Shown piece by piece: positions 56,451 through 64,000 of a stretch of 64,000 bases of DNA. The position numbers were made by a program, and so were the translations under genes. Position 1 is the stretch's first letter; each line of letters starts with the position of its first letter. Below the pieces are notes generated by a model, which worked only from the letters and a program-made list of their open reading frames with translations, did not search any database and had not been told where the DNA came from. The stretch comes from Phycicoccus duodecadis (GTDB lineage: Bacteria; Actinomycetota; Actinomycetes; Actinomycetales; Dermatophilaceae). The stretch is taken from positions 1,302,001-1,366,000 of the forward strand of contig NZ_PJNE01000001.1 in assembly GCF_002846495.1 (NCBI RefSeq), written 5' to 3'.

Positions 56451-57757
56451 GGCTCCTCCCCCGGGATGACGGGCGGGGCCGAGACCAGCGAGACGTCGCG
56501 CGGGTCGAGGTCGAACAGCTCGGACAGGGCCCGGGCGTAGCTGCCGCCCTGGCCGTCCTGGGCGAGCTCCTTGACCCGGACGGTGGGGGTGTGCAGGAGC
56601 TTGTCGACGACCCGCTCGACGGCCCGGCGGACCTCGACCCGCTCGGTCTCGCCCATCCCGGGGGTGCGGCGCTCGAGCCGGCGCAGCTCGGTGTCGACCA
56701 GGTGCGAGGCGCGCTCGCGCAGGGCGGTGACGGTGGGCGCGACGGCCTGGGCCGAGCGCGCCACGAGGTAGGTGGCGACCTCGACGGTGACGAGCTCGCG
56801 GGCCGCGGTGACCTGGGGCGCGGTACCGGCGGAGGCGAGGTCCTCGCCGAGCTCGCCCAGCCCGACGCGGGTGACGGTCGGCAGGTCGGCGACGGCGAGG
56901 TCGACGTCGTGCGGCAGCGCGAGGTCGACGTACACCTGGGGGCGGCCCCCCCGGGCCTCGAGGGCCGGGGCCACGTGGTCGGCGGTGATCATCTGGCCCC
57001 GGGCGCCGGTGGAGGAGATGACCAGGTCGGCCGCCGCCAGCGCCTCGGCCAGACGGTCGAGCGGGACGGCCGAGCCGCCCACGCGCTCGGCCAGGGACCG
57101 GCCGCGCTCGGCGGCGCGGTTGGCGACGACGACCTCGCGGGCGCCGAGGCGCGAGACGGTGGTGGCCGCCAGCGCGCCCATCCCGCCGGCGCCGACGACG
57201 AGCACCGACAGGTCGCCGAGCCCACCCAGCACGGCTTCGGCGCGGGTGAGCCCGGCCTGCACCAGCGAGCCGCTGACGAGGTCGATCCCGGTCTCGCTGT
57301 GCACCCGCTTGGCGACGCGCAGCGACTGCTGGAACAGGCCGTTGAGGGCGGGCCCGACGTGGCCGTCGCGCTGGGCCCGGGTCAGGCTGCGCCGCACCTG
57401 GCCGACGATCTGGGCCTCGCCGACGGCCATCGAGTCGAGGCCGGCGGCGACGTTGAAGGCATGGGCGATGCCGCGGTCCTCGTAGTGCACGTACAGGTGC
57501 GGCTGGAGCACGGCGCGGTCGAGGTCGCAGGCGGCCGCGATGGCGTTGGTGATGTCGACCAGCGCCCCGTGGAAGGTCAGCGCCTCGGCGTAGACCTCGG
57601 TGCGGTTGCACGTCGAGAGGACGACGGCCTCGGTGACGTGGTCCGAGCGCAGGACGGCGGCCTCGAGGTCGGAGGCGGAGACGGGGTCGAGCGCCACCGA
57701 CTCGAGGAGGGCCAGGGGGGCGCCGTGGTGCGACAGCCCGAGGACGACGAGGCTCAC
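56447..57757 (-). CDS. hemA: Glutamyl-tRNA reductase
   Basis: 436 residues. Catalytic Cys50 in [12 protein letters not shown], the family signature [24 protein letters not shown] (cited in part), an NADPH fold [14 protein letters not shown] and a C-terminal dimerisation helix. It reduces glutamyl-tRNA to glutamate-1-semialdehyde, the first and usually controlling step of the C5 haem route. GTG 57757 overlaps rex by 4 bp, so it is translated together with its own redox regulator. Confidence 0.95.
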   Translation of the reverse strand: MSLVVLGLSHHGAPLALLESVALDPVSASDLEAAVLRSDHVTEAVVLSTCNRTEVYAEALTFHGALVDITNAIAAACDLDRAVLQPHLYVHYEDRGIAHAFNVAAGLDSMAVGEAQIVGQVRRSLTRAQRDGHVGPALNGLFQQSLRVAKRVHSETGIDLVSGSLVQAGLTRAEAVLGGLGDLSVLVVGAGGMGALAATTVSRLGAREVVVANRAAERGRSLAERVGGSAVPLDRLAEALAAADLVISSTGARGQMITADHVAPALEARGGRPQVYVDLALPHDVDLAVADLPTVTRVGLGELGEDLASAGTAPQVTAARELVTVEVATYLVARSAQAVAPTVTALRERASHLVDTELRRLERRTPGMGETERVEVRRAVERVVDKLLHTPTVRVKELAQDGQGGSYARALSELFDLDPRDVSLVSAPPVIPGEEP

Positions 57758-58419
57758 CGGGCCACCGCCTCGGCGACGGCCGACCGGTGCCCGTGGAAGG
57801 CGAGGATCTGCAGCTCGGTGGAGAGGTCGACCCGGCGCACGGTGACGTCGTCGGGGACGGTCAGCACCACGGAGGCGAAGTTGAGCACCGAGCGGACCCC
57901 GGCCTCGACCAGCAGGTCGCAGGCGACCTGGGCACCGTCGGGCGGGGTGGCGATGACCCCGATGGCGAGCCCTTGCTCGTGCACGAGCTCGGGCAGGGCG
58001 CTCATCGGGCGCACCGGGCACCCGGCGACCTCCTCGCCGACGATCCGCTCGTCGTGGTCGAGCAGCGCGATGACGCGGAACCCGCGCTCGGCGAAGCCGC
58101 GGTAGGCGGCCAGCGCGCGGCCCAGGTTGCCCATCCCGACGATGGCGACGGGCCAGTCCTGGGTCAGGCCCAGCGCGGCGGCGATCTCGGAGGCGAGGTG
58201 CTCGACGTCGTAGCCGACCCCGCGCACGCCGTAGCTGCCGAGGTGCGAGAGGTCCTTGCGCAGCATCGCGGAGCTGACGCCGGCGCCGGCCGCGAGCTCC
58301 TCGGAGCTGACCGAGGCGGTGCCGGCGGCGGCGAGGGCGGTGAGGGCCCGCAGGTACCCCGGCAGACGGGCCACCGCTGCGTCCGGGACATCCCGGCGGG
58401 CGGCTGCTGCGGTGGACAC
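57754..58419 (-). CDS. rex: Redox-sensing transcriptional repressor Rex
   Basis: 221 residues. N-terminal winged helix (about 15-75: [47 protein letters not shown], second cited in part) and a Rossmann NAD(H) domain with [13 protein letters not shown] (92-104), then IATPPDGAQ and LNFASV. The C-terminal swapped helix ends [12 protein letters not shown]. It binds operators when NAD+ predominates and lets go when NADH rises. Start GTG 58419 is preferred because AAAGGAG precedes it by 11 nt and the protein then begins like Streptomyces Rex; ATG 58452 would add eleven residues without a ribosome-binding site. Confidence 0.94.
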   Translation of the reverse strand: MSTAAAARRDVPDAAVARLPGYLRALTALAAAGTASVSSEELAAGAGVSSAMLRKDLSHLGSYGVRGVGYDVEHLASEIAAALGLTQDWPVAIVGMGNLGRALAAYRGFAERGFRVIALLDHDERIVGEEVAGCPVRPMSALPELVHEQGLAIGVIATPPDGAQVACDLLVEAGVRSVLNFASVVLTVPDDVTVRRVDLSTELQILAFHGHRSAVAEAVAR

Positions 58420-58503
58420 GAGCGGTCCGGCTCCTTTCGGGGCCGCGGGCATGGGGGCAGCGAGCGAGAGGCTCGCGAGGACCCGCGGACCCCGCCAGCC
58501 TAC

Positions 58504-58529
58504 GACTTTGTGAAGGGAGGCACAAAGTC
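58504..58529. promoter_or_regulatory. Rex operator upstream of rex-hem operon
   Basis: GACTTTGTG (58504-58512) and CACAAAGTC (58521-58529) are perfect 9-bp inverted arms around AAGGGAGG. The 18-bp core TTGTGAAGGGAGGCACAA (58508-58525) matches 12 of 14 ROP positions. On the minus strand a TAGGCT -10 box (58497-58502) follows at once and a TTGTGC -35 with a 17-bp spacer overlaps the operator, so Rex would repress its own operon. Confidence 0.8.
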
Positions 58530-58541
58530 GCGCGGGGACCC

Positions 58542-58557
58542 GGTGAGACTCCTCACA
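58542..58557. promoter_or_regulatory. Possible second, weaker Rex site
   Basis: GGTGAGACTCCTCACA has the same centre-symmetric layout (10 of 14 ROP positions when extended to 18 bp) and its centre is 33 bp, about three helical turns, from the first. Could be chance in a palindrome-rich region. Confidence 0.3.
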
Positions 58558-58568
58558 AGGTTGATGTG

Positions 58569-58856
58569 CTAAGCGCCGGCGCGGCCGGCCGGCCCCTCCG
58601 GCGCCGGGGCCGCCAGGGCCGCCCGCAGCCGGGTCTCGTCGACCCGCCAGAAGTCGTGCTGGCGGCCGTCGACCAGCGTCACGGGTACCTCCTCGGTCCA
58701 GCGCGCGCGCCGCGCCGGCTCCACGTCGCGGTCGACGTCGAGCTCCTCCCAGCCGACGCCGAGGTCGGCGCAGACCCGCTCGACGACCTCCCGCGCGACG
58801 TCGCACAGGTGGCAGCCCACCCGCCCGACGAGCGTGACCCGCACCGGCGGCTCCAT
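58569..58856 (-). CDS. Glutaredoxin-family (DUF836) protein
   Basis: 95 residues of the thioredoxin fold. Active-site CHLC (Cys15/Cys18) in VGRVGCHLCDVAREV, cis-Pro in EEVPVTLVDGR, and a short C-terminal helix. The family is DUF836 glutaredoxin-like, of unknown partner; in this mycothiol organism a mycoredoxin-like role is possible. The C-terminal 15 residues are Ala/Pro/Gly-rich. The ATG overlaps the acyltransferase stop by one base (TGATG). Confidence 0.85.
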   Translation of the reverse strand: MEPPVRVTLVGRVGCHLCDVAREVVERVCADLGVGWEELDVDRDVEPARRARWTEEVPVTLVDGRQHDFWRVDETRLRAALAAPAPEGPAGRAGA

Positions 58857-60307
58857 CAGAAGAAGACCGACCGCCGCTGCATCAGCAGGGTGTAGAGGGT
58901 CTGCTGGATGGTCTCGCGCACCTGGTCGGTGAGGTCGAAGACCAGCATCGGGTCGTCGGCCGCCCCGGGCTCGTGGCCGGCGGTGCTGATGGGCGCGCCG
59001 AACTCGATGATCCACTTGCTCGGCAGCGGCACCATCCCGAGCGGGCCGAGCAGCGGCCAGGTGGGGGTGACCGGGGCGTACGGCAGCCCGAAGAGGCGGG
59101 CCAGGGTGGGCATCGAGCCGATGATCGGGTAGATCTCCTCGGCGCCCACCACCGAGCACGGCACGATGGGGACGCCGGCGGCGAGCGCCGCCGCCACGAA
59201 CCCGCCGCGCCCGAAGCGCTGCAGCTTGTAGCGCTCGCTGAAGCGCTTGCCGGTGCCCTTGAAGCCCTCCGGGAAGACGCCGACCAGCTCGCCGCGCGCG
59301 AAGAGACGCTCGGCGTCCTCGCTGGTGGCCAGGGTCGAGCCCGACCGGCGGGCGATGGTGCCGATGAACGGGGTCTGGAACACCAGGTCGGCGCCGAGGG
59401 CGCGCATGGTGCGGTGGGCGGGGTGCTCGTCGTGGATGGCGAGCTGGACCATGAGCGAGTCCATCGCGATGGTGCCGGAGTGGTTCGCCACGACGAGCGC
59501 GCCGCCCTCGGCAGGGATGTTCTCGATGCCGCGCACCTCGACCCGGAACCAGTGCCGGTAGAGCGGGCGCAGCATCGGGTAGAAGACGTTCTCGGTGAAG
59601 TGGTCGTCGAAGCCGAAGTCGTCGACGCCGTAGTCGCCGTCGAGGCGGCGGCGCAGGAACGCCAGCACCTGGGCCACCCGGGCCTCGACGTCCTCGGGGG
59701 CGACCCCGGTGGCCTGCGCGGCCAGCCGCAGCCCTGCGACCAGGGCCTCGACCAGCTCGGCGGCGTCGGGGACCGGCACGCCGCTGCGGGCGGGAGCGTG
59801 GACCACGGTGGGGTCGAGGGGCGGCGGGGCGACCGGCGCGGGCTCGGCCAGGCGCAGGTGGGGGCGGCGGGCGACCGCGTCACGCCGGGCCTTCTCGCGG
59901 GGCGAGACCCGCCGGGAGCCGGTGCGTTCGCCGGCCTGGGTGGTGGCACGGGCCGACGGGGCCGAGGTGACCCGCGGGGCGGGTCGGTGCTTGCGGGCGG
60001 CGGGGGTCGCGGGGACCGGCGCCGGTACCTGACGTGGCCTGTCGGACGACCCGGGGACGGGCGCGGCGGCCCGCTCGGGCGCGACCGGCCGGACGGTGGC
60101 GGCCGTCCTCGTGGTCGTGGCCTTCTTCGTCGCCGCCGGCGTGGCCTTCTGCGTCGCCGACTTCGTGGGCTTCTTCTTCGTCGTGGCCTTCTTCGCGGCG
60201 GGAGCCGCGGTCACCGGGTCGGCGCCGATCAGCGGCGTGGCCCGGCGGCGCGCACGCTCGCCGGTGGCCCGGGCGGCACCGGCGGCGAGGGTCCCGCGGC
60301 CGGCCAT
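58856..60307 (-). CDS. Lysophospholipid acyltransferase-family protein with Lys/Ala-rich N-terminus
   Basis: 483 residues. The PlsC-type domain occupies about 240-470: NHSGTIAMD (275-283, the NHx4D motif), the FPEGFKGTGK block and an AGVPIVPCSVVGAEEIYP segment. It likely transfers acyl groups to a lyso-lipid at the membrane. The first about 160 residues are disordered, with AAKKATTKKKPTK and Pro/Arg-rich runs, then a helix (DAAELVEALVAGLRLAAQ) before the enzyme domain. The mycobacterial counterpart lies next to the same epimerase. One-base overlaps join it to both neighbours. Confidence 0.85.
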   Translation of the reverse strand: MAGRGTLAAGAARATGERARRRATPLIGADPVTAAPAAKKATTKKKPTKSATQKATPAATKKATTTRTAATVRPVAPERAAAPVPGSSDRPRQVPAPVPATPAARKHRPAPRVTSAPSARATTQAGERTGSRRVSPREKARRDAVARRPHLRLAEPAPVAPPPLDPTVVHAPARSGVPVPDAAELVEALVAGLRLAAQATGVAPEDVEARVAQVLAFLRRRLDGDYGVDDFGFDDHFTENVFYPMLRPLYRHWFRVEVRGIENIPAEGGALVVANHSGTIAMDSLMVQLAIHDEHPAHRTMRALGADLVFQTPFIGTIARRSGSTLATSEDAERLFARGELVGVFPEGFKGTGKRFSERYKLQRFGRGGFVAAALAAGVPIVPCSVVGAEEIYPIIGSMPTLARLFGLPYAPVTPTWPLLGPLGMVPLPSKWIIEFGAPISTAGHEPGAADDPMLVFDLTDQVRETIQQTLYTLLMQRRSVFF

Positions 60308-61356
60308 CAGCGCGCGCTCCCGGCGCCGAGGGAGCGCAGCACGGCCTGGCTGGCGAGCCCCGCGACGCCGCTGACGGCGTCCGTGACGACCTGGGCCCTG
60401 GGCACGGCCGCCCCGAGGGTGCCCGCGAAGGCGGCGAACGCCTCCCGCGAGGTGTAGCGCGGCTCGAAAGCGAGGACGGTGCGCATCCGGGTGGTGTCGA
60501 GGCCCCGCCCGAACGCGAGGAAGGACATCTGGTCGGGCGAGAAGTCGGCCAGTCCCAGGCGCCGGGTGACGCCACCGACCAGCCCGGCGCTCGGCAGCGG
60601 GATGGGCAGCATCGGCCGGGCGGCCATGGCGACCGCCTGGTGCACGGTGACGACGCCGTCGCCCGCGATGTTCACGACGCCGGTGGCGGAGCCGGTCGCC
60701 CCCAGGACGAGGGCGTCGATGGCGTCGTCCTCGTGGACGAACTGCATCCGGGCGTCGTACCCGAGCGGCACCGGCACGACCGGCAGCGAGAAGTAGTCGG
60801 TGACCGAGGTGCGGATCTTGGGGCCCAGCACGTTGGCGAAGCGCAGCATCAGGATCTCGGTGTCGGGCCGGCGCCGGGCGAAGCCGCGCACGTACCCCTC
60901 GACCTCGATGGAGTCCTTGCCGAACCCGCCGCTGGGCGAGCGGCGCGCGGCCATGTCCTCGGTGAACATCGCGGGGTCACGCGAGGTCGAGCCGTAGACG
61001 GCCGCCGAGGACTTCACGACCAGCCGGCGCACCGTCGTCGACTTCTGGCACGCCGCGAGGAGCTGCATCGTCCCGATGACGTTGATCTCCTTCTGCGGCG
61101 TGCGGCCGCCCACGAAGGTCGGGGTGGCGATGACGTTCATGTGCACGACGGTGTCGACGCCGGCCTGCTCGATGACCCGCGAGATCATCGGGTTGCGGAT
61201 GTCGGCGCGGACGAACTCGACGTCGCCGATGTCCTGCGGCGGGGGGATCACGTCGACCCCCACCACGCGCTCGACGCCCGGTTCGGCGGCCAGGCGGCGC
61301 GCGAGGAGGCCTCCGAGGTACCGGGACACCCCGGTCACGAGGACGACTCTCGCCAC
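60307..61356 (-). CDS. NAD-dependent epimerase/dehydratase (extended SDR)
   Basis: 349 residues. Dinucleotide motif VVLVTGVSRYLGG (4-16; TGxxxxxG), VKSSAAVYGS with the catalytic Ser region, FVHEDDAIDALVLG and VVNIAGDG. The usual YxxxK is not clearly seen: the expected position reads GFGKDSIEVEGYV, so catalysis may be altered or absent. It is the GalE2-like gene conserved beside the acyltransferase in actinobacteria. The substrate is unknown. Start GTG 61356 has AAGGAG 6 nt upstream; a longer GTG 61410 is in frame but lacks support. Confidence 0.85.
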   Translation of the reverse strand: MARVVLVTGVSRYLGGLLARRLAAEPGVERVVGVDVIPPPQDIGDVEFVRADIRNPMISRVIEQAGVDTVVHMNVIATPTFVGGRTPQKEINVIGTMQLLAACQKSTTVRRLVVKSSAAVYGSTSRDPAMFTEDMAARRSPSGGFGKDSIEVEGYVRGFARRRPDTEILMLRFANVLGPKIRTSVTDYFSLPVVPVPLGYDARMQFVHEDDAIDALVLGATGSATGVVNIAGDGVVTVHQAVAMAARPMLPIPLPSAGLVGGVTRRLGLADFSPDQMSFLAFGRGLDTTRMRTVLAFEPRYTSREAFAAFAGTLGAAVPRAQVVTDAVSGVAGLASQAVLRSLGAGSAR

Positions 61357-61459
61357 GGCCTGCTCCTTCACGTCACGGGTCACGCGCGGGCTACCCCCGA
61401 CAGTACCCACTGACCGCGCGGGCGGCAGGACCGGTGCCGCCGGTGGCAGCGGGACGACA

Positions 61460-61486
61460 AAGGCCCCCGGCCGTGCCGGGGACCTT
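61460..61486 (-). terminator. Rho-independent terminator after the COX24-like gene
   Basis: On the minus strand a 12-bp stem (one G-U pair) closes over a 3-nt ACG loop and runs into UUUGUC. It starts 24 nt after the stop at 61510 and separates that gene from the epimerase operon. Confidence 0.7.
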
Positions 61487-61509
61487 CGGCGGTCAGAGGT
61501 GACTCGGGG

Positions 61510-61608
61510 TCACTTCTTGTTGCGACGCTGGTGACGCGTCTTGCGCAGCAGCTTGCGGTGCTTCTTCTTGGCCATCCGCTTGCGCCGCTTCTTGATGACT
61601 GAACCCAT
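61510..61608 (-). CDS. AURKAIP1/COX24-domain peptide, 32 residues
   Basis: Read from ATG 61608: MGSVIKKRRKRMAKKKHRKL then LRKTRHQRRNKK, a 32-residue, half Lys/Arg peptide ending in TGA. The MGSVIKKRRKRM opening is invariant in this actinobacterial family, whose mitochondrial relatives are ribosome-associated. It matches the small gene found beside bldC-like, plsC-like and galE2-like genes in mycobacteria. GAGGG lies 8-9 nt before the start. It may be a small ribosomal subunit component; not proven here. Confidence 0.85.
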   Translation of the reverse strand: MGSVIKKRRKRMAKKKHRKLLRKTRHQRRNKK

Positions 61609-61697
61609 GCGATGTCCCTCGTCGTGGAGCGTGGAAGTACGGCTGCCCACCCTACCGCCGCGGCGCCGACCGCCCAAACGCGGCGGTCGGACACGGA

Positions 61698-61736
61698 CGG
61701 AGGGGCCGCCCCGACCAGGTCGGGACGGCCCCTCCG
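61698..61736 (-). terminator. Very strong hairpin after the BldC-like gene
   Basis: On the minus strand 19-nt arms CGGAGGGGCCGUCCCGACC and GGUCGGGGCGGCCCCUCCG pair throughout with one U-G pair around a single central base. It begins 22 nt after the stop at 61759. No U-tract follows. Confidence 0.65.
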
Positions 61737-61758
61737 GTGCCGACGCGTGGGGATGCGC

Positions 61759-61959
61759 TCACGCAGTGTCGACGAACGAGCTCTTGAGGTACGCGTGCAC
61801 CTCGTCCTCCGGGACCCGGAAGGACCGGCCGACCCGGATGGCGGGAAGCTCGCCGCCGTGGACCATGCGGTAGACCGTCATCTTCGAGACGCGCATGATC
61901 GCTGCGACCTCGGCGACGGTGAGGAACCGCACCTCGCCGAGCTGACGCTCCGTGGACAT
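61759..61959 (-). CDS. BldC-family helix-turn-helix DNA-binding protein
   Basis: 66 residues, a MerR/excisionase-like winged HTH alone: FLTVAEVAAIMRVSKMTVYRMV (13-34, cited in part), then GGELPAIRVGRSFRVPEDEVHAYL. This is the BldC/Rv0500A type, which binds direct repeats cooperatively and controls development in Streptomyces; its targets in a non-sporulating actinobacterium are unknown. Start ATG 61959 has GAGG 5 nt before it; a GTG nine codons upstream (VQKIEVQM) is also possible. A sigma-type promoter lies 75 bp upstream. Confidence 0.88.
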   Translation of the reverse strand: MSTERQLGEVRFLTVAEVAAIMRVSKMTVYRMVHGGELPAIRVGRSFRVPEDEVHAYLKSSFVDTA

Positions 61960-62033
61960 CTGAACCTCGATCTTCTGCACCACGCAGTGCCGGAAGTCAG
62001 CGCCGGCTTGGCTCCCTGCGTCGTGCTGTCGCA

Positions 62034-62062
62034 ACCATAGGGGCAGTTGTGACGATAGTGAA
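62034..62062 (-). promoter_or_regulatory. Promoter of the BldC-like gene
   Basis: On the minus strand TTCACT (62057-62062), a 17-bp spacer and TATGGT (62034-62039). AT-rich relative to its surroundings. The mRNA would have a leader of about 65 nt, unlike the leaderless units. The rest of the 202-bp gap to the AcuC-type stop holds nothing I recognise. Confidence 0.5.
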
Positions 62063-62161
62063 GGGGAACCAGACGAATTGGTCGCGGATGTCCAGCCGAC
62101 ACGCCGAGGTGACGCAGAGAAACTCGTGGGACGCCCCATCCGGCGGACGGGCCGGCCCCGG

Positions 62162-63352
62162 TCACTCGAACCAGGGGTCCAGCCCGTGGAGGGGGAAGAC
62201 CGCCTGGCGCGTGGCGAAGACGGAGCGGTCGAGGGGGTGGTCGGGGTTGTGCCCCATCGTCCACGGCTGCACCCAGATCGGGAGCCGGTCCTCGGGCAGG
62301 TCGCCCATCCGGCGCGGGCCCGGGCGGCCAAGAAGCTCCTGGACGTGCGAGCGCCAGTCCTCAGGGACGGGGGTCCGCACGTCGACGGGGACGTGGGCCG
62401 CGATGGCGGTCAGGTGCGTCCACGAGCGGGGGACGACGTCGACCAGCTCGTAGCCGCCGCCGCCGAGGGCGACCCACCGCCCGTCGCACACCTCGTGGGC
62501 GAGGGTGTGCAGCTCGTCGTGGGCCCTCCGCTGGGCGTCGACGGTGATGGCCAGGTGCGCCAGGGGGTCCTCGAGGTGGGTGTCGCAGCCGTGCTGGGTC
62601 ACCAGCACCTGGGGCGCGAAGGCCCGCACCAGCGGGGGGACCACGGCGTCGATCGCCCGCAGCCACGACGCGTCGGTCGTGCCGGGAGGCAGGGCCACGT
62701 CGGCCACGCTCCCCCGCGCGTCGGGCCCGCCGACGTCACCGGGCCAGCCGGTACCGGGGAAGAGGTGGCGCCCGCTCTCGTGCAGCGAGATCGTCAGCAC
62801 CCGCGGGTCGTTCCAGAACGCGCGCTCGACACCGTCGCCGTGGTGCACGTCGATGTCGACGTACGCGACCCGCTCGACGCCGTGGTCGAGGAGCCACTGG
62901 ATGCCGACCACGATGTCGTTGTAGATGCAGAAGCCGCTGGCGTGCGAGCGCATCGCGTGGTGCAGGCCGCCGCAGTAGTTGACGCCGTGGTCGGCCTCGC
63001 CCTCCCAGACCCGGCGGCAGACCTCGACGGTGCCCTGCACGATGCGGGCCGAGGCCTCGTGCATCCCGCGGAAGGCCGGGTCGTCGTCGGTGCCGAGACC
63101 GCGGTGGGGGTCGGCGGCGGCGGGGTCGGCCGAGGCGGCGCGCACCGCCTCGATGTAGGCGGGATCGTGCGCGGTGGCGAGCAGCTCGTCGGAGGCGACG
63201 CCGGGGCGCACGAGGTCGACGTGGTCGAGCACCCCCAGTGCGCGTGCCAGGCGGGTGGTGAGGTCGAGGCGGACCGGGTTCATGGGGTGGTCGGGCCCGA
63301 AGTCGTAGGCGGTGAACACGTCGTCCCACACGACGCTCGTCCGATGGGCCAT
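62162..63352 (-). CDS. AcuC-type acetoin utilization protein/histone deacetylase-family enzyme
   Basis: 396 residues of the class I/II arginase-deacetylase fold. Catalytic His131-His132 (GGLHHAMRSHASGF), Zn ligands Asp168 and His170 in VDIDVHHGDGVE, a further acidic ligand near TQHGCDTHLEDPLAH, and GGGGYELVDVVPRSW for the active-site Tyr. AcuC removes acetyl groups from Lys of acetyl-CoA synthetase in Bacillus; acs and acuA are not in this window. Start ATG 63352 with TAGCGT at 6 nt. The closely spaced divergent gene is trkA-like (69 bp apart). Confidence 0.88.
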   Translation of the reverse strand: MAHRTSVVWDDVFTAYDFGPDHPMNPVRLDLTTRLARALGVLDHVDLVRPGVASDELLATAHDPAYIEAVRAASADPAAADPHRGLGTDDDPAFRGMHEASARIVQGTVEVCRRVWEGEADHGVNYCGGLHHAMRSHASGFCIYNDIVVGIQWLLDHGVERVAYVDIDVHHGDGVERAFWNDPRVLTISLHESGRHLFPGTGWPGDVGGPDARGSVADVALPPGTTDASWLRAIDAVVPPLVRAFAPQVLVTQHGCDTHLEDPLAHLAITVDAQRRAHDELHTLAHEVCDGRWVALGGGGYELVDVVPRSWTHLTAIAAHVPVDVRTPVPEDWRSHVQELLGRPGPRRMGDLPEDRLPIWVQPWTMGHNPDHPLDRSVFATRQAVFPLHGLDPWFE

Positions 63353-63358
63353 GGCTGC

Positions 63359-63364
63359 ACGCTA
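63359..63364 (-). promoter_or_regulatory. -10 hexamer TAGCGT for the AcuC-type gene
   Basis: On the minus strand TAGCGT-GCAGCC-ATG 63352, without ribosome-binding site. Confidence 0.5.
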
Positions 63365-63421
63365 CACAGCGCCACCGTGGCAGGCTGGGCCCCGACCGGA
63401 CCGGATCCTGGGAGGACGACG

Positions 63422-64000
63422 ATGGGCAGAGGCCCGCGCAGCGACGACGAGGTGCTCGTCATCGGGCTCGGCCGCTTCGGGGCCGCAGCCGCACTCGAGC
63501 TCGGACGGCTCGGGCACAAGGTGACGGCGGTCGAGAAGGACGGCTTCCTGGCCGAGAAGTTCCTCGGCCGGATCAGCCAGGTGGTGCACGGTGACGCCAG
63601 CGACGCCGGGGTCATCCGCGACGCCAGGGCCGGCCGCTTCCACATCGCGATCGTGGCGATCGGCTCCTCGGTCGAGGCCTCGGTGCTGGCGGCCGCCAAC
63701 CTGGTCGACGCCGGGGTGCCCGCCATCTGGGCCAAGGCGCTCTCGCCCGAGCACGCCCGCATCCTCGACCGGATCGGGGTGCACCACATCGTGCGGCCCG
63801 AGGCCGACACCGGCCGCCGGGTGGCGCACCTGGTGGGCGGCCGGATGCAGGACTACATCGAGTTCGACGACGGGTTCGCCATCGTCAAGATGCGCCCGCC
63901 CACCGAGGCGGTCGGCTTCACCCTGGAGCAGAGCCAGATCCGCAGCAAGTACGGCGTCACGGTGGTGGGGGTCAAGGCCCCCGGCGAGGACTTCACCTAC
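63422..64000 (+). CDS. TrkA/KtrA-family potassium uptake regulatory protein (5' part)
   Basis: The frame is open to the window edge and gives 193 residues. RCK_N domain with VLVIGLGRFGAAAALELGRLGHKVTAVEKD (cited in part; GLGRFG is the NAD(H) fold), then VVHGDASDAGVIRDA and the start of an RCK_C domain (DYIEFDDGFAIVKMRPP...). It gates a Trk/Ktr potassium channel subunit in response to nucleotide; the channel gene is likely downstream, outside the window. GGGAGG lies 6 nt before ATG 63422. The 69-bp gap to the AcuC-type gene carries both promoters. Confidence 0.85.
   Translation, partial: MGRGPRSDDEVLVIGLGRFGAAAALELGRLGHKVTAVEKDGFLAEKFLGRISQVVHGDASDAGVIRDARAGRFHIAIVAIGSSVEASVLAAANLVDAGVPAIWAKALSPEHARILDRIGVHHIVRPEADTGRRVAHLVGGRMQDYIEFDDGFAIVKMRPPTEAVGFTLEQSQIRSKYGVTVVGVKAPGEDFTY

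Noticed and set aside
58420-58452. Longer Rex start at ATG 58452
   Set aside because: No ribosome-binding site, and the added eleven residues are Pro/Ala/Gly without family support; GTG 58419 has AAAGGAG upstream.
62040-62066. Third Rex site at TTGTGACGATAGTGAAG near the BldC-like promoter
   Set aside because: Only one half-site fits; the other half lacks TTCACAA, and the symmetric spacing is absent.

Overview
The window is a high-GC (roughly 72-75% by eye) stretch of an actinobacterial chromosome. A mycothione reductase, a BldC-type regulator, a 32-residue AURKAIP1/COX24-like peptide, the Rex-hemACD gene order and a menaquinone/complex I economy all point to Actinobacteria. My inference is a Micrococcales member, possibly the Intrasporangiaceae group; the sequence alone does not prove the genus. 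Coding density is very high: no gap reaches 300 bp, and most operon junctions are 1- or 4-bp overlaps (TGATG, ATGA, GTGA). No rRNA, tRNA, IS element, prophage or CRISPR array was seen.

Layout. (1) 1-3608: end of a rhamnose catabolic operon (RhaEW C-terminus, rhamnulokinase, class II aldolase, SDR). The kinase and aldolase are joined in one reading frame, probably by a one-base frameshift. (2) 3673-9744: small accessory genes (membrane protein, alpha/beta hydrolase, hypothetical, 37-aa membrane peptide), then a sugar-lactone-oxidase/PLP-aldolase pair divergent from an MFS transporter. (3) 9849-27176, minus strand: complete nuoA-N operon followed by a long-chain polyprenyl diphosphate synthase. 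A Rex operator lies upstream of nuoA. (4) 27417-44960: dispersed menaquinone pathway (menG, menF, menJ-like reductase, menD, menC, menB, menE, menA), interleaved with a WXG-like/hydrolase pair, mycothione reductase, an FkbM methyltransferase, a VOC protein and PEP carboxylase. (5) 45123-50152, minus strand: System II cytochrome c maturation (ccsB, resB, ccdA, TlpA-like thioredoxin) headed by a histidine phosphatase. (6) 50207-58419: tetrapyrrole synthesis (hemL, then rex-hemA-hemC-cobA/hemD-hemB) with a MarR/YceI pair between. (7) 58569-61608: conserved actinobacterial cluster (glutaredoxin-like, acyltransferase, epimerase, COX24-like peptide). (8) 61759-64000: BldC-like regulator, AcuC-type deacetylase and the start of a TrkA/KtrA protein.

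How it fits together. Nearly everything from 9.8 to 58.4 kb builds the respiratory chain: complex I, the quinone it reduces (ring, side chain, methylation, side-chain saturation), haem and cytochrome c maturation. Rex, the NADH/NAD+ sensor, is encoded here, and two good Rex operators lie before nuoA and before rex-hem. Many transcription units start with no Shine-Dalgarno but with a NANNNT hexamer 6-8 nt before the start codon, which suggests widespread leaderless transcription.
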